Shown here in pieces: positions 6,620-12,468 of a stretch of 20,640 nt of DNA (within the stretch, counting starts at the first letter, position 1; every line of letters starts with the position of its first letter). The notes beneath the pieces were generated by a model. That model was not told the DNA's origin. It saw only the letters and a list, made by a program, of their open reading frames with translations, and ran no database searches. Source of the stretch: a virus. The DNA is taken from positions 1 through 20,640 of the IMG/VR virus record IMGVR_UViG_3300034198_008368; one strand, written 5' to 3'. The translations under genes were made by a program, and so were the position numbers.

Positions 6620-6791
6620 TGGGTTCCTTGTAGGGTTTAATTGCAAAATCGATTTGGAGGCCAATAGCGGGGCCTAGGAGCGGTTTTAATGAGAAGTTAA
6701 GGGGTAGGTAGCCAGTGGGTACCTTAACGCCTCCTAGGGGCTCTTTCTTTGGCTTCTCGTGCCAGTCTTCTATGTCGTGCTCGTTTACCAT
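6612..6791 (-). CDS. Hypothetical protein (start uncertain)
   Basis: A 59-residue Pro/Leu-rich protein starting MVNEHDIEDWHEKPKKE, with VKVPTGYLPLNFSLKPLLG in the middle. The frame is open back to an ATG at 6863, but that ATG belongs to the terminal repeat of the 6836-6956 element and the extra residues are low-complexity, so the start at 6791 is preferred. No clear ribosome binding site precedes it, which lowers confidence. It is the first gene downstream of that element. Confidence 0.5.
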   Translation of the reverse strand: MVNEHDIEDWHEKPKKEPLGGVKVPTGYLPLNFSLKPLLGPAIGLQIDFAIKPYKEPNV

Positions 6792-6835
6792 GTCAATTTT
6801 TCTAAGTGCTTGATAGTTAATAATAAAGTTTTTTA

Positions 6836-6956
6836 TTTGTACCACTAGTACCACTTGTACCACTTAGTTTGACTATTACCCCCATATATTTATTTTATTT
6901 TTTTAAAAAGAATAAAAAGAATAAAAGAGTAGTACTAGTGGTACTAGTGGTACAAA
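6836..6956. repeat. GTAC-iteron inverted-repeat element, copy 1
   Basis: An element of about 121 bp with perfect 19-bp terminal inverted repeats: TTTGTACCACTAGTACCAC at 6836-6854 and its complement at 6938-6956. Each end is built of 9-bp units around GTAC, three per end. They flank a very AT-rich core at 6879-6929. A second, about 90% similar copy in inverted orientation lies at 13880-13989. The structure fits a replication origin, a regulatory site bound by a repeat-reading protein, or a MITE-like element. It lies in the 195-base gap between genes and encodes nothing. Confidence 0.75.
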
Positions 6957-6985
6957 TTTGCCCCTTTATACTACTTTTAGTTATA

Positions 6986-7204
6986 TCAATCGGCAACTAT
7001 ATAACCGTATCGTCTAACAACCTCCTTGGACCACCTGCGGAAGTTGGCTCGATTTTCTTGGGACTGCGAGTCGTTCTCGTCCCAAATTATGTCAAAGACG
7101 AACTCACCCTCCGAGTCGACGACCTCGATACGTGTCAGGTTCCCGTCCTTGTCGTGGATGTCGTACAGATTTGCAACACCCATGCTGTCTTTCTTAGCGT
7201 CCAT
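6986..7204 (-). CDS. Hypothetical protein
   Basis: A 72-residue acidic protein starting MDAKKDSMGVANLYDI. The start at 7204 is fixed by AAAGGAGGGGTA directly upstream and a TAATG overlap with the preceding stop. DKDGNLTRIEVVDSEGEFVF looks like paired beta strands, followed by a basic tail (ANFRRWSKEVVRRYGY). No family recognised. It ends about 30 bases before the repeat element at 6836-6956. Confidence 0.7.
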   Translation of the reverse strand: MDAKKDSMGVANLYDIHDKDGNLTRIEVVDSEGEFVFDIIWDENDSQSQENRANFRRWSKEVVRRYGYIVAD

Positions 7205-7536
7205 TACCCCTCCTTTAGTTTGCTGTATGTGTCCTGCGCCCTGCTCACCTTGTCTTCCCAACTGTCCGCCAGTCCGTAGTCGCCCCTGCTTGCCCTCATG
7301 CGCTCGGCGTCCCTGAACTTGGGCTCGATGTCTAGCCACGCCATGAAGGCGTCCATGTACTCCTGATAGGCCTCGTTGGCGACGTAGAACGGGTGGTTAA
7401 ACCCCTCGATGTCGACCGACGACTCTATGGGTGACGGCTTGACCCACTTCGATCCCTTGCGCACCTTGTCACGTGCCCTGATGAATCGGTCGTAGGCCTT
7501 TCTTTGTTCTTGGGTCAACTCCAGTGTGTTACTCAT
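7204..7536 (-). CDS. Hypothetical protein next to the sigma factor
   Basis: A 110-residue, mostly helical, charged protein starting MSNTLELTQEQRKAYDRFIR. The ATG at 7536 has GAGGAAACAAACG upstream and overlaps the sigma-factor stop by 8 bases, so the two are probably co-translated. I checked whether it could be a detached sigma region 4: I see no helix-turn-helix pattern, so I leave it unassigned. Its position makes it a candidate partner of the sigma factor. Confidence 0.65.
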   Translation of the reverse strand: MSNTLELTQEQRKAYDRFIRARDKVRKGSKWVKPSPIESSVDIEGFNHPFYVANEAYQEYMDAFMAWLDIEPKFRDAERMRASRGDYGLADSWEDKVSRAQDTYSKLKEG

Positions 7537-8104
7537 CGTTTGTTTCCTCGTGCCTGTCATTTAAAAATGCTTCTAGTGAGATGGGCTCACGCATAACGTA
7601 CCCCCTCAACTGGCTAATGCGCTTGGTTGATACGTCCATAGCGTCTGCCAGTTCTTTAATCTTTGGCTCCCGTCCAAGGGACTGCCTTAACTGTCGCTCG
7701 ATGTAGTTCATCTTCTTAACCGCCTCGACGATGTTAATCGGTAGCCTAATGGTGCGCTCCGTGTTGTCCAACTCTCGTGTCACGAACCGCAAAATATAAT
7801 TGCCGGCGTAACTGGCAAACCGTGCGCCCTTCGTTGGCGTCCAACGCCTTGCTGCGAGCACCAGTGCGACGTTGCCCATCTGCACCAAGTCCTCGGGGGG
7901 TATGATGCTGTGTTGCCACGCCGTTGTCTTCCTAAGCATGAAGACAACCAACCGTAAGTTATGGCGTATCAGCGTGTTTAATGCGTCCGTGTCACCCTTG
8001 CCTATCTGCTCAGACAGTTTGTACTCCTGCTCCTTGGTAAGCCCGCCGATGTCCTCAGCGAGCATCCCCTGTAAGTAAGTCGTCAGCAGGTCCTTGTCCT
8101 TCAT
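7529..8104 (-). CDS. Sigma-70-family RNA polymerase sigma factor lacking region 4
   Basis: A 191-residue protein. DALNTLIRHNLRLVVFMLRK at 40-59 is region 1.2/2.1. PPEDLVQMGNVALVLAARRW at 69-88 is region 2.2. KGARFASYAGNYILRFVTRE at 92-111 is region 2.3/2.4. TIRLPINIVEAVKKMN at 118-133 and GREPKIKELADAMDV at 144-158 are region 3. The protein ends soon after the REPISLE stretch that leads to region 3.2 in host factors, so the -35-reading region 4 is absent. Relative to E. coli sigma-70, the W433/W434 pair is Asn-Tyr, Q437 is Arg106, T440 is kept, and E458, which is linked to TG recognition, is kept as Glu127. It should redirect host RNA polymerase to phage promoters. TGYATTAAT is the obvious candidate target. 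Confidence 0.9.
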   Translation of the reverse strand: MKDKDLLTTYLQGMLAEDIGGLTKEQEYKLSEQIGKGDTDALNTLIRHNLRLVVFMLRKTTAWQHSIIPPEDLVQMGNVALVLAARRWTPTKGARFASYAGNYILRFVTRELDNTERTIRLPINIVEAVKKMNYIERQLRQSLGREPKIKELADAMDVSTKRISQLRGYVMREPISLEAFLNDRHEETNDE

Positions 8105-8370
8105 TAAACTGCCTTTTGCATCTTAACAACGACGGCGTTAACGTGCTGAATCTTTGTTACTTGGCTGATAAAGTCCTCGTCAGCCAACTCACGTACCAAC
8201 GTTGCGTCGATGTTAGCACGGTCGTATGACTGCACCTCTGCAATGTACTGCTCGCCGTCGTACGTCCCAACGCCACGAGCGATTAACTCTGCCTTGAGTT
8301 TACGTGCGGTAGCCTCTAACTCTTTGATTGCTTGGTTTACTGCGCCTAATTCGTCAATAATATTCACCAT
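8104..8370 (-). CDS. Small coiled-coil phage protein, hypothetical
   Basis: An 88-residue protein. The first 33 or so residues (IDELGAVNQAIKELEATARK and on) form a likely coiled coil, followed by GVGTYDGEQYIAEVQSYDR and a short C-terminal domain. The layout (helix, then a small beta part with YDG) recalls small phage proteins that precede replication or regulatory genes, but I cannot name the family. AGGAGAATTACC precedes the ATG. The stop overlaps the sigma-factor start as TAATG, so it probably drives coupled translation of the sigma factor. Confidence 0.7.
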   Translation of the reverse strand: MVNIIDELGAVNQAIKELEATARKLKAELIARGVGTYDGEQYIAEVQSYDRANIDATLVRELADEDFISQVTKIQHVNAVVVKMQKAV

Positions 8371-8489
8371 GGTAATTCTCCTATTTTATATAAATAAACA
8401 ACTGCTAATGTACAACCGACTGCAATACTGAATATTGTAGCATACAAATAATCCATAAAGGTGGTCCTTTTAATAAAAATATTTCTCAT
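8364..8489 (-). CDS. Membrane microprotein
   Basis: A 41-residue frame, MRNIFIKRTTFMDYLYAT at the start, with one hydrophobic segment (IFSIAVGCTLAVVYLY) and a short IGELPW tail. This is a single-pass membrane protein by composition. The first ATG overlaps the upstream stop as ATGA. An internal ATG at 8456 (30 residues) has AAAAGGA upstream and is an equally good start. It overlaps the next gene's start by 7 bases. Small membrane proteins are frequent in early phage operons; the role is unknown. Confidence 0.55.
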   Translation of the reverse strand: MRNIFIKRTTFMDYLYATIFSIAVGCTLAVVYLYKIGELPW

Positions 8490-8659
8490 ATAAACGCATC
8501 CTGTTCAATTTTATGTGCAATTTTTTGCTTCAGCCACATGGCTCTGTCCCATTCGGAGTCGTCACGCCCCATCTGACGCTCCGTGTTCGACACCCTGTCA
8601 ATGTACCAATACAGCGCACGTGACAGCAGTACCAAGTCGTTGTAGTCTAAGTCGTTCAT
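8486..8659 (-). CDS. Hypothetical protein
   Basis: A 57-residue helical protein starting MNDLDYNDLVLLSRALYWYI, with WDRAMWLKQKIAHKIEQDAF towards its C-terminus. Its N-terminal acidic part and Trp-rich helices show no motif I know. The ATG overlaps the upstream stop (ATGA), and the stop overlaps the next ATG the same way, which supports the frame despite its small size. Confidence 0.65.
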   Translation of the reverse strand: MNDLDYNDLVLLSRALYWYIDRVSNTERQMGRDDSEWDRAMWLKQKIAHKIEQDAFI

Positions 8660-8955
8660 GCTTCCCCCTGTGCTATTTTAACAATCCTCTCTAACTTCTC
8701 AAGGCGCTTTGATGCCATCTTAAACGCCTCCGACATGGCGTCGGCTATCTCACGCTCACTGTAGCCCCTGTTAACGCCACCACTGCCCCAATGCATGCTG
8801 ATATCAGGCCTCTCCATCCATCCGTAGTTCAGGGTCACCTGACAGATGCCGTCCTTGCACCAGTGGGTTGGTGATGTGTAGGTGTATCTTACACGTCCCA
8901 TGACCCTGCCCAACTCCGACTCTCTCAAGTCGTCCATTACCTCTTCCTTAATCAT
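8656..8955 (-). CDS. Hypothetical protein
   Basis: A 99-residue protein starting MIKEEVMDDLRESELGRVMG. A central beta-like, Trp-rich stretch (THWCKDGICQVTLNYGWME) with two cysteines is followed by a C-terminal helix (AFKMASKRLEKLERIVKIAQ). TAGGAGTTTACA lies before the ATG at 8955. A second ATG at codon 7 also has a purine-rich site, so the start could be there. Overlaps of 8 and 4 bases with its neighbours indicate an operon. Function unknown. Confidence 0.65.
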   Translation of the reverse strand: MIKEEVMDDLRESELGRVMGRVRYTYTSPTHWCKDGICQVTLNYGWMERPDISMHWGSGGVNRGYSEREIADAMSEAFKMASKRLEKLERIVKIAQGEA

Positions 8956-9232
8956 TGTAAACTCCTATCTCTCCTGCGTTAATCCACTCGGCATGAAGCC
9001 CATACTTCTTTAATATATCCGTAATCAACGGATTAATACCAAACTCCCAGTGGGCAATGTCAGGCCCCTCATAAAAACTAGCCCACATAATGTAGTCTTT
9101 GTACCCTTCGTAGGCTGACCTACTACCCAAACCCTCAGCACTAATCTGAAAATTCTCTAAGTCACTGCGCTCGTACACCGGCGCACCAATCTTCTTAAGT
9201 GCGTTAAATGCTAGTCTATGGTTTCGTTTCAT
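8948..9232 (-). CDS. Hypothetical protein
   Basis: A 94-residue protein starting MKRNHRLAFNALKKIGAPVY. Notable are several aromatic-rich segments (YKDYIMWASFYEGPDIAHWE) and a C-terminal NPLITDILKKYGLHAEWINA. GGAGGAAATTTAATT precedes the ATG. It overlaps the next gene by 8 bases. No family recognised. Confidence 0.65.
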   Translation of the reverse strand: MKRNHRLAFNALKKIGAPVYERSDLENFQISAEGLGSRSAYEGYKDYIMWASFYEGPDIAHWEFGINPLITDILKKYGLHAEWINAGEIGVYND

Positions 9233-9234
9233 AA

Positions 9235-9402
9235 TTAAATTTCCTCCATTTTATAAACAGATGCGTCTGCTTGACCACCATTGCCGTACATGGCTTGTAT
9301 ATCTAAATCATTGAGCAATGTTTCAGCGTGTTGGTCGTTTACCGCCTCTATATCTTTAGTGATAATTGATTTTACTTCAATATAAATTCTATACTTTTTC
9401 AT
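9235..9402 (-). CDS. Small hypothetical protein
   Basis: A 55-residue acidic protein starting MKKYRIYIEVKSIITKDIEA and ending YKMEEI. It looks like a beta strand followed by helices. GAAAGGAATACAACC precedes the ATG, and its last codons contain the GGAGGA ribosome binding site of the next gene, so coupling is likely. Its leader contains a hairpin just after the upstream stop and a CAATAGA stretch shared with the leader of the 11043-11333 gene. Confidence 0.65.
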   Translation of the reverse strand: MKKYRIYIEVKSIITKDIEAVNDQHAETLLNDLDIQAMYGNGGQADASVYKMEEI

Positions 9403-9450
9403 GGTTGTATTCCTTTCTTTGTTATTAAGATTCTATTGTATCGGGTCTGT

Positions 9451-9467
9451 GGCTCATAAAGTGAGCC
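9451..9467 (-). other. Intergenic hairpin after the stop of the zinc-finger gene
   Basis: GGCTCA/TGAGCC arms (9451-9456 and 9462-9467) with a 5-base loop form a perfect 6-bp stem that begins at the last base of the upstream TAG. No U-run follows, so it is not a classical terminator. It could protect a 3' end or mark a processing site. I looked for a hammerhead core here and found none. Confidence 0.4.
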
Positions 9468-9682
9468 TAGTCTCTGCCGTCCCAAAATATTTTTACGTAC
9501 AACTCACGTGTTGGCTTGCGCACCGTATCAGCCTCAAACCGACCCGTGTTGTAGTACTTCTTAAAGTCTGCACAGGCCTTAAGGTCAAGCCCGCACCTGT
9601 GGACGTGCTCACAGCCCGTGCACGGCATTTTTTCATTCAATATCTTTTCAACGTGCCTATTTCGATTCATTGCTATTTTCAT
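9467..9682 (-). CDS. Small Cys-rich (zinc-finger-like) phage protein
   Basis: A 71-residue protein with four cysteines in the pattern C21-x2-C24-x5-C30-x6-C37 (PCTGCEHVHRCGLDLKACAD), followed by FKKYYNTGRF. This CxxC...ACxDFxxYxxxG layout recurs in small phage proteins and probably binds zinc; the function is unknown. The ATG at 9682 overlaps the upstream stop as ATGA with AGAGGG upstream. A second ATG four codons later is possible. Confidence 0.7.
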   Translation of the reverse strand: MKIAMNRNRHVEKILNEKMPCTGCEHVHRCGLDLKACADFKKYYNTGRFEADTVRKPTRELYVKIFWDGRD

Positions 9683-9975
9683 ATTGTGCCCTCTGCGCCC
9701 TGTATGTACTCTTGTTTCTTAATGTCAAAAAAACTAAACGTCTCCCACGCCGTGCCGTCCTCAGTGGGGTCAATAACCATTTCATAGTCACGTGAACCAA
9801 TCCAAAAATGGTGGTGGGTGCGCTCTCTATGGTCTGCGCCTGATTGCCACAGACGACCCCGTATAGAGCCCCTAGTGCCGTCGTTGATGATAATCCATTG
9901 GTCTGTATCAAGATTAAAAATTAATGTAATGGTGACCCTGTTAGTGAGTCTTACGTCGTGTATAGATGCCTTCAT
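9679..9975 (-). CDS. Hypothetical protein
   Basis: A 98-residue protein starting MKASIHDVRLTNRVTITLIF. It appears mostly beta (VTITLIFNLDTDQWIIINDG) with a His-rich turn (DHRERTHHHFWIG). ATGA overlaps at both ends put it in a coupled group of four genes (10393 down to 9467). No motif identifies a function. Confidence 0.65.
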   Translation of the reverse strand: MKASIHDVRLTNRVTITLIFNLDTDQWIIINDGTRGSIRGRLWQSGADHRERTHHHFWIGSRDYEMVIDPTEDGTAWETFSFFDIKKQEYIQGAEGTI

Positions 9976-10181
9976 TTAATGTATCCGCTTTCAATTAAGT
10001 ACTGGTTGATAACCTCGTCGATGTCCTCAGTCTCTGAGTTCACTACGCCCTGTGCAATGATGCCTTCAGCGATTTGACATATTAGGTGCCTTGCGCTCGC
10101 CCTTGGGTGACCTTGCAGCAAATGGTCCAACTGCCACCCCACCTCGATGGCTACCTCTTCGTCAATGTACGTGTTTTTCAT
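9972..10181 (-). CDS. Hypothetical protein
   Basis: A 69-residue acidic, helical protein starting MKNTYIDEEVAIEVGWQLDH, with HPRASARHLICQIAEGIIAQ in the middle and a DIDEVINQYL helix near the end. GAGGTGGCACA precedes the ATG, which overlaps the upstream stop. Function unknown. Confidence 0.65.
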   Translation of the reverse strand: MKNTYIDEEVAIEVGWQLDHLLQGHPRASARHLICQIAEGIIAQGVVNSETEDIDEVINQYLIESGYIK

Positions 10182-10393
10182 TGTGCCACCTCGACGATTC
10201 TGTACTGCTCTATGTCGTACGGCTCCTCTAGGTCACCGTTTTGGAAGTCCACAAGGGTGCAGGCAATAAACTCTTCGAGTTCTTTCTCCGCCTCTTCCTT
10301 GGTGTCGTACGTTGTTGGGTTGCCCCGTTCGTCCGTCCATACGTTCTCCCACCCGTACAAAAACTCTGTCTGTACCTCAAATTTAGATGCCAT
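10178..10393 (-). CDS. Conserved small protein, unknown function
   Basis: A 71-residue protein starting MASKFEVQTEFLYGWENVWT. The pattern FEVQT...GWENVWTDE.GNPTTYDTKEEAEKELEEF and a closing YRIVEV recalls a small conserved family found in phages and Proteobacteria (strand, strand, helix, strand), of unknown role; this is memory of the pattern, not a search. AGGGAGAAGCAT precedes the ATG. It overlaps the upstream gene by 11 bases. Confidence 0.7.
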   Translation of the reverse strand: MASKFEVQTEFLYGWENVWTDERGNPTTYDTKEEAEKELEEFIACTLVDFQNGDLEEPYDIEQYRIVEVAQ

Positions 10394-10757
10394 ATGCTTC
10401 TCCCTTGTGAATAATAAATGTTGGTTCTACTTCTTTGTACACCTCAATAAAGCCCTGTTCGTCGGACACGTACACGTCGTACCCAGCCTCAGCGACTTGA
10501 AATGCAACCGTGCCAAATGAATCGTACACTGCGTCCCACGTGCTAAAGTCCAAGCCCTCCCTGTCGATTTTAATGCTGAGTGTATCCTCCCACGAGTCTA
10601 AGATGTCGTTGGCTTGGTCCGACAACTGCTGAGGCGTTGCGTCCTCTGCGTCCATGTAGTGGCCGTCCTCCTCGTCGCCCTCCTCGTACTCAAACCAACT
10701 GTCAAAGTGCGTGTACTCGATTGGGTTTACTTCCGGCTGTATGTCTAGTAGTGCCAT
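10383..10757 (-). CDS. Acidic hypothetical protein
   Basis: A 124-residue, strongly acidic protein starting MALLDIQPEVNPIEYTHFDS. EYEEGDEEDGHYMDAEDATP at about 23-42 is almost entirely acidic. The later part (TVAFQVAEAGYDVYVSDEQG) looks alpha/beta. Highly acidic early phage proteins sometimes mimic DNA, but nothing here proves that. ATTAGGAGAAATTAAC precedes the ATG. Confidence 0.65.
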   Translation of the reverse strand: MALLDIQPEVNPIEYTHFDSWFEYEEGDEEDGHYMDAEDATPQQLSDQANDILDSWEDTLSIKIDREGLDFSTWDAVYDSFGTVAFQVAEAGYDVYVSDEQGFIEVYKEVEPTFIIHKGEAYGI

Positions 10758-10758
10758 G

Positions 10759-10893
10759 TTAATTTCTCCTAATGTCGATGATTAAACCGCCTGTTACCTT
10801 GGCGTACTTCTTTGCGTGCTTTAAATTGTAAAACGGTATTGATACCTGTTCACCGCTCTTGTCAACGTATACAACTAAGTACTCATAGTCCAT
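10759..10893 (-). CDS. Small hypothetical protein
   Basis: A 44-residue protein starting MDYEYLVVYVDKSGEQVSIP and ending LIIDIRRN. It is probably a small beta-rich fold with one basic helix (NLKHAKKYAKVTGG). The ribosome binding site CTGAAAGGATACACA is of the same cassette type as those before the primase and the ribozyme-linked genes. Its last codons contain the AGGAGAAAT site of the next gene. Confidence 0.65.
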   Translation of the reverse strand: MDYEYLVVYVDKSGEQVSIPFYNLKHAKKYAKVTGGLIIDIRRN

Positions 10894-10908
10894 TGTGTAT
10901 CCTTTCAG

Positions 10909-11043
10909 TTAATAGGGTTGTACTGCGATGCGATAATCCCAAACCGACAACTCTTCGGCGCTTATGCCGGCAAGGTAGGCTTGTGCCTGTGACTCGTTAT
11001 AAAACCGTGCGACTATTGAACCGCCTAGCATGATGTAAAACAT
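10909..11043 (-). CDS. Small hypothetical protein
   Basis: A 44-residue protein starting MFYIMLGGSIVARFYNESQA and ending DYRIAVQPY. It has the look of a strand-helix-strand mini-protein. It starts at a TAATG overlap with the upstream gene, preceded by GAGGAGATTCA. Function unknown. Confidence 0.65.
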   Translation of the reverse strand: MFYIMLGGSIVARFYNESQAQAYLAGISAEELSVWDYRIAVQPY

Positions 11044-11333
11044 TATTGAATCTCCTCGTCACTTAATAGTTCAATCCCTAAGTCCTTACAAATAGACCTG
11101 AAAAGGTCGCCGTTTGCCTTTTTGATAGCAAGAGACTTGCGTCTTTGCTCTTCTTTTTGCTCGTCCGAAAGACGTGGCGTAGGCGCACGGTAATTCATTG
11201 GAACCGTCTCAAAACTGTAAGGCAAACTTACTGCCTCGTGGGCTTCAGCACTCATTACACGCTCATAACAAGCCTCGGCACGCTCGTGCTCTTCTTGTCT
11301 TGCTTTTGCTAGTGGGTCAAATCTTGTAATCAT
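11043..11333 (-). CDS. Charged helical hypothetical protein
   Basis: A 96-residue protein starting MITRFDPLAKARQEEHERAE. Highly charged helices at both ends (SDEQKEEQRRKSLAIKKANG near 60-80) surround a Pro-containing middle (VPMNYRAPTPRL). AAAGGAAATACACC precedes the ATG. The 73-base gap upstream holds a leader similar to that of the 9235-9402 gene and follows a GGG/CCC-containing stop region. Function unknown. Confidence 0.65.
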   Translation of the reverse strand: MITRFDPLAKARQEEHERAEACYERVMSAEAHEAVSLPYSFETVPMNYRAPTPRLSDEQKEEQRRKSLAIKKANGDLFRSICKDLGIELLSDEEIQ

Positions 11334-11406
11334 GGTGTATTTCCTTTGTTGTTTAGATGTATCTATTGTCGTGGGTTATTTCGGGTTTGTGAATTAGGGG
11401 AAACCC

Positions 11407-11655
11407 TTAGTTCTCAAAAATTAATTCAAACTGTTTATTGAACGGCTCTAGGTCTATCTGCACACTGTAGTCCGTGATGCCTGTATCCCTGTCGTACGGG
11501 TACACGTTGACGACAAACACGTCCTCGCCCTCGTTGTCGTGGATGTTGACTGAGTAATTATTGAGAAAGTACCAAACGTCCCCGTCCGCATACAGGTCGT
11601 GCTTGCAACGCTCTTTGATAATGTCTACGGCCTGTTGTAATCGTCTAGTATTCAT
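11407..11655 (-). CDS. Hypothetical protein
   Basis: An 82-residue acidic protein starting MNTRRLQQAVDIIKERCKHD, with beta-rich segments YSVNIHDNEGEDVFVVNVYP and DYSVQIDLEPF. It looks like a helix followed by a four-strand sheet. GAGGACTAAT before the ATG overlaps the end of the upstream 44-residue gene. No family recognised. Confidence 0.65.
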   Translation of the reverse strand: MNTRRLQQAVDIIKERCKHDLYADGDVWYFLNNYSVNIHDNEGEDVFVVNVYPYDRDTGITDYSVQIDLEPFNKQFELIFEN

Positions 11656-11656
11656 A

Positions 11657-11791
11657 TTAGTCCTCTAGTATTTGTACGATGTAGCCCATCTCTAACAAGT
11701 AGCCGGCCTCTTCGACGGCCTCTTCTATTGTGGCAAACTTCTCTTCTCTAAACGGCTCGTTAATGCTTGTAGTTTTATATAGTGTGTACAT
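11657..11791 (-). CDS. Small hypothetical protein downstream of a hammerhead ribozyme
   Basis: A 44-residue acidic protein starting MYTLYKTTSINEPFREEKFA, then an IEEAVEEAGYLLEMGY helix and a VQILED end (strand-helix-strand). CTGAAAGGATTACT precedes the ATG. The predicted cleavage site of the type II ribozyme lies 49 bases upstream of the ATG, so the processed mRNA would carry a short structured 5' leader. Function unknown. Confidence 0.65.
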   Translation of the reverse strand: MYTLYKTTSINEPFREEKFATIEEAVEEAGYLLEMGYIVQILED

Positions 11792-11811
11792 AGTAATCCT
11801 TTCAGGTTGTT

Positions 11812-11864
11812 AGTCATCATCAGTGCACGCCTCACGTGCAGACAGCCGGCCGGCTGTTTCGACT
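11812..11864 (-). ncRNA. Type II hammerhead ribozyme (copy C)
   Basis: Read on the - strand: helix II strand AGTC (11864-11861), GAA (11860-11858), helix III hairpin ACAGCC/GGCTGT (11857-11852, 11847-11842, loop GGCC), cleavage C17 at 11841, helix I hairpin TGCACG/CGTGCA (11840-11835, 11829-11824), CTGATGA (11823-11817), one extra T (11816), and the closing helix II strand GACT (11815-11812). This is the complete hammerhead order, opened at helix II. The extra base after A9 is at the position where the CChMVd viroid hammerhead also has one. It starts just after the upstream stop (11868-11870) and ends 20 bases before the next ATG. Predicted cleavage is between 11841 and 11840. Confidence 0.85.
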
Positions 11865-11867
11865 TGG

Positions 11868-12077
11868 TTATTTTGTGCACCCCTCACAATTGCAAGAAAT
11901 AACATTTCCTTCTTTAACATACTTTCTTAAGTCAGCCAGTGAGTCAAACCCCCTAATATGATAAATATCAGAGTCATTAATACGAAAACCGGCCGGCGTA
12001 TTTAAAATGTAATCTGTATTACCGAAATAATCGCTCGAAATGTCCACATCACGTTTAATGTTTAATTTGTATTTCAT
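11868..12077 (-). CDS. Small hypothetical protein between ribozymes
   Basis: A 69-residue protein starting MKYKLNIKRDVDISSDYFGN and ending in a Cys-containing tail, ISCNCEGCTK, possibly metal-binding. The ATG at 12077 is chosen over an upstream one because CTGAAAGGTAATAAT lies directly before it. Its stop is followed almost at once by the type II hammerhead at 11864. No family recognised. Confidence 0.65.
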   Translation of the reverse strand: MKYKLNIKRDVDISSDYFGNTDYILNTPAGFRINDSDIYHIRGFDSLADLRKYVKEGNVISCNCEGCTK

Positions 12078-12081
12078 ATTA

Positions 12082-12228
12082 TTACCTTTCAGCATGAGTG
12101 TTGATATCCACACAGTCGTCCAACTCGTCGACCATGTCGGCACTGTATCGGTTACCGTCAATATAAAGGAAAACGTACTGCTCTTGGTCGCAGTCTTTTA
12201 ACTGCTCGATTAGGTCTTTAACTTTCAT
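12082..12228 (-). CDS. Small hypothetical protein
   Basis: A 48-residue acidic protein starting MKVKDLIEQLKDCDQEQYVF, with LYIDGNRYSADMVDELDDC in the middle. The opening KDLIEQLKDCDQEQYV.L..DG resembles small proteins common in phage and bacterial genomes, without known function. GGAAAGACTAAT precedes the ATG, and its last codons (GCTGAAAGG) form the ribosome binding site of the next gene. Confidence 0.65.
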   Translation of the reverse strand: MKVKDLIEQLKDCDQEQYVFLYIDGNRYSADMVDELDDCVDINTHAER

Positions 12229-12229
12229 A

Positions 12230-12448
12230 TTAGTCTTTCCAATCGATGGTTATGTTGTTGGCGTTGCACAAGTCAATGACTATCTGCTCGTATACGTTAA
12301 TGAACCTGTCACTAATTGAGCAGTCAAACAAGTCCGTGACGAACACTTGTTTGTCTGTTGTGTTGGCGTATTCTTTTAAGTCGTCTGTGGTTATCTTTAA
12401 CATCATGTCCATGACGGTCTTATCTCTAAGTAATTGCTTTGGTAACAT
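12230..12448 (-). CDS. Small hypothetical protein downstream of a hammerhead ribozyme
   Basis: A 72-residue protein starting MLPKQLLRDKTVMDMMLKIT. It is mostly helical, with TDKQVFVTDLFDCSISDRFI in the middle. CTGAAAGGATTACC precedes the ATG. The predicted cleavage site of the type II ribozyme (12498/12497) lies 49 bases upstream of the ATG, the same distance as in copy C. Function unknown. Confidence 0.65.
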   Translation of the reverse strand: MLPKQLLRDKTVMDMMLKITTDDLKEYANTTDKQVFVTDLFDCSISDRFINVYEQIVIDLCNANNITIDWKD

Positions 12449-12468
12449 GGTAATCCTTTCAGGTTGTT

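Noticed and set aside
7204-7536. Gene after the sigma factor as a split-off region 4
   Set aside because: No helix-turn-helix or region 4 sequence pattern can be seen.
8164-8184. CTGACGA on the - strand as another hammerhead core
   Set aside because: It lies in a coding stretch (ELADEDF) and lacks a flanking helix I hairpin and a GAA with pairing stems.
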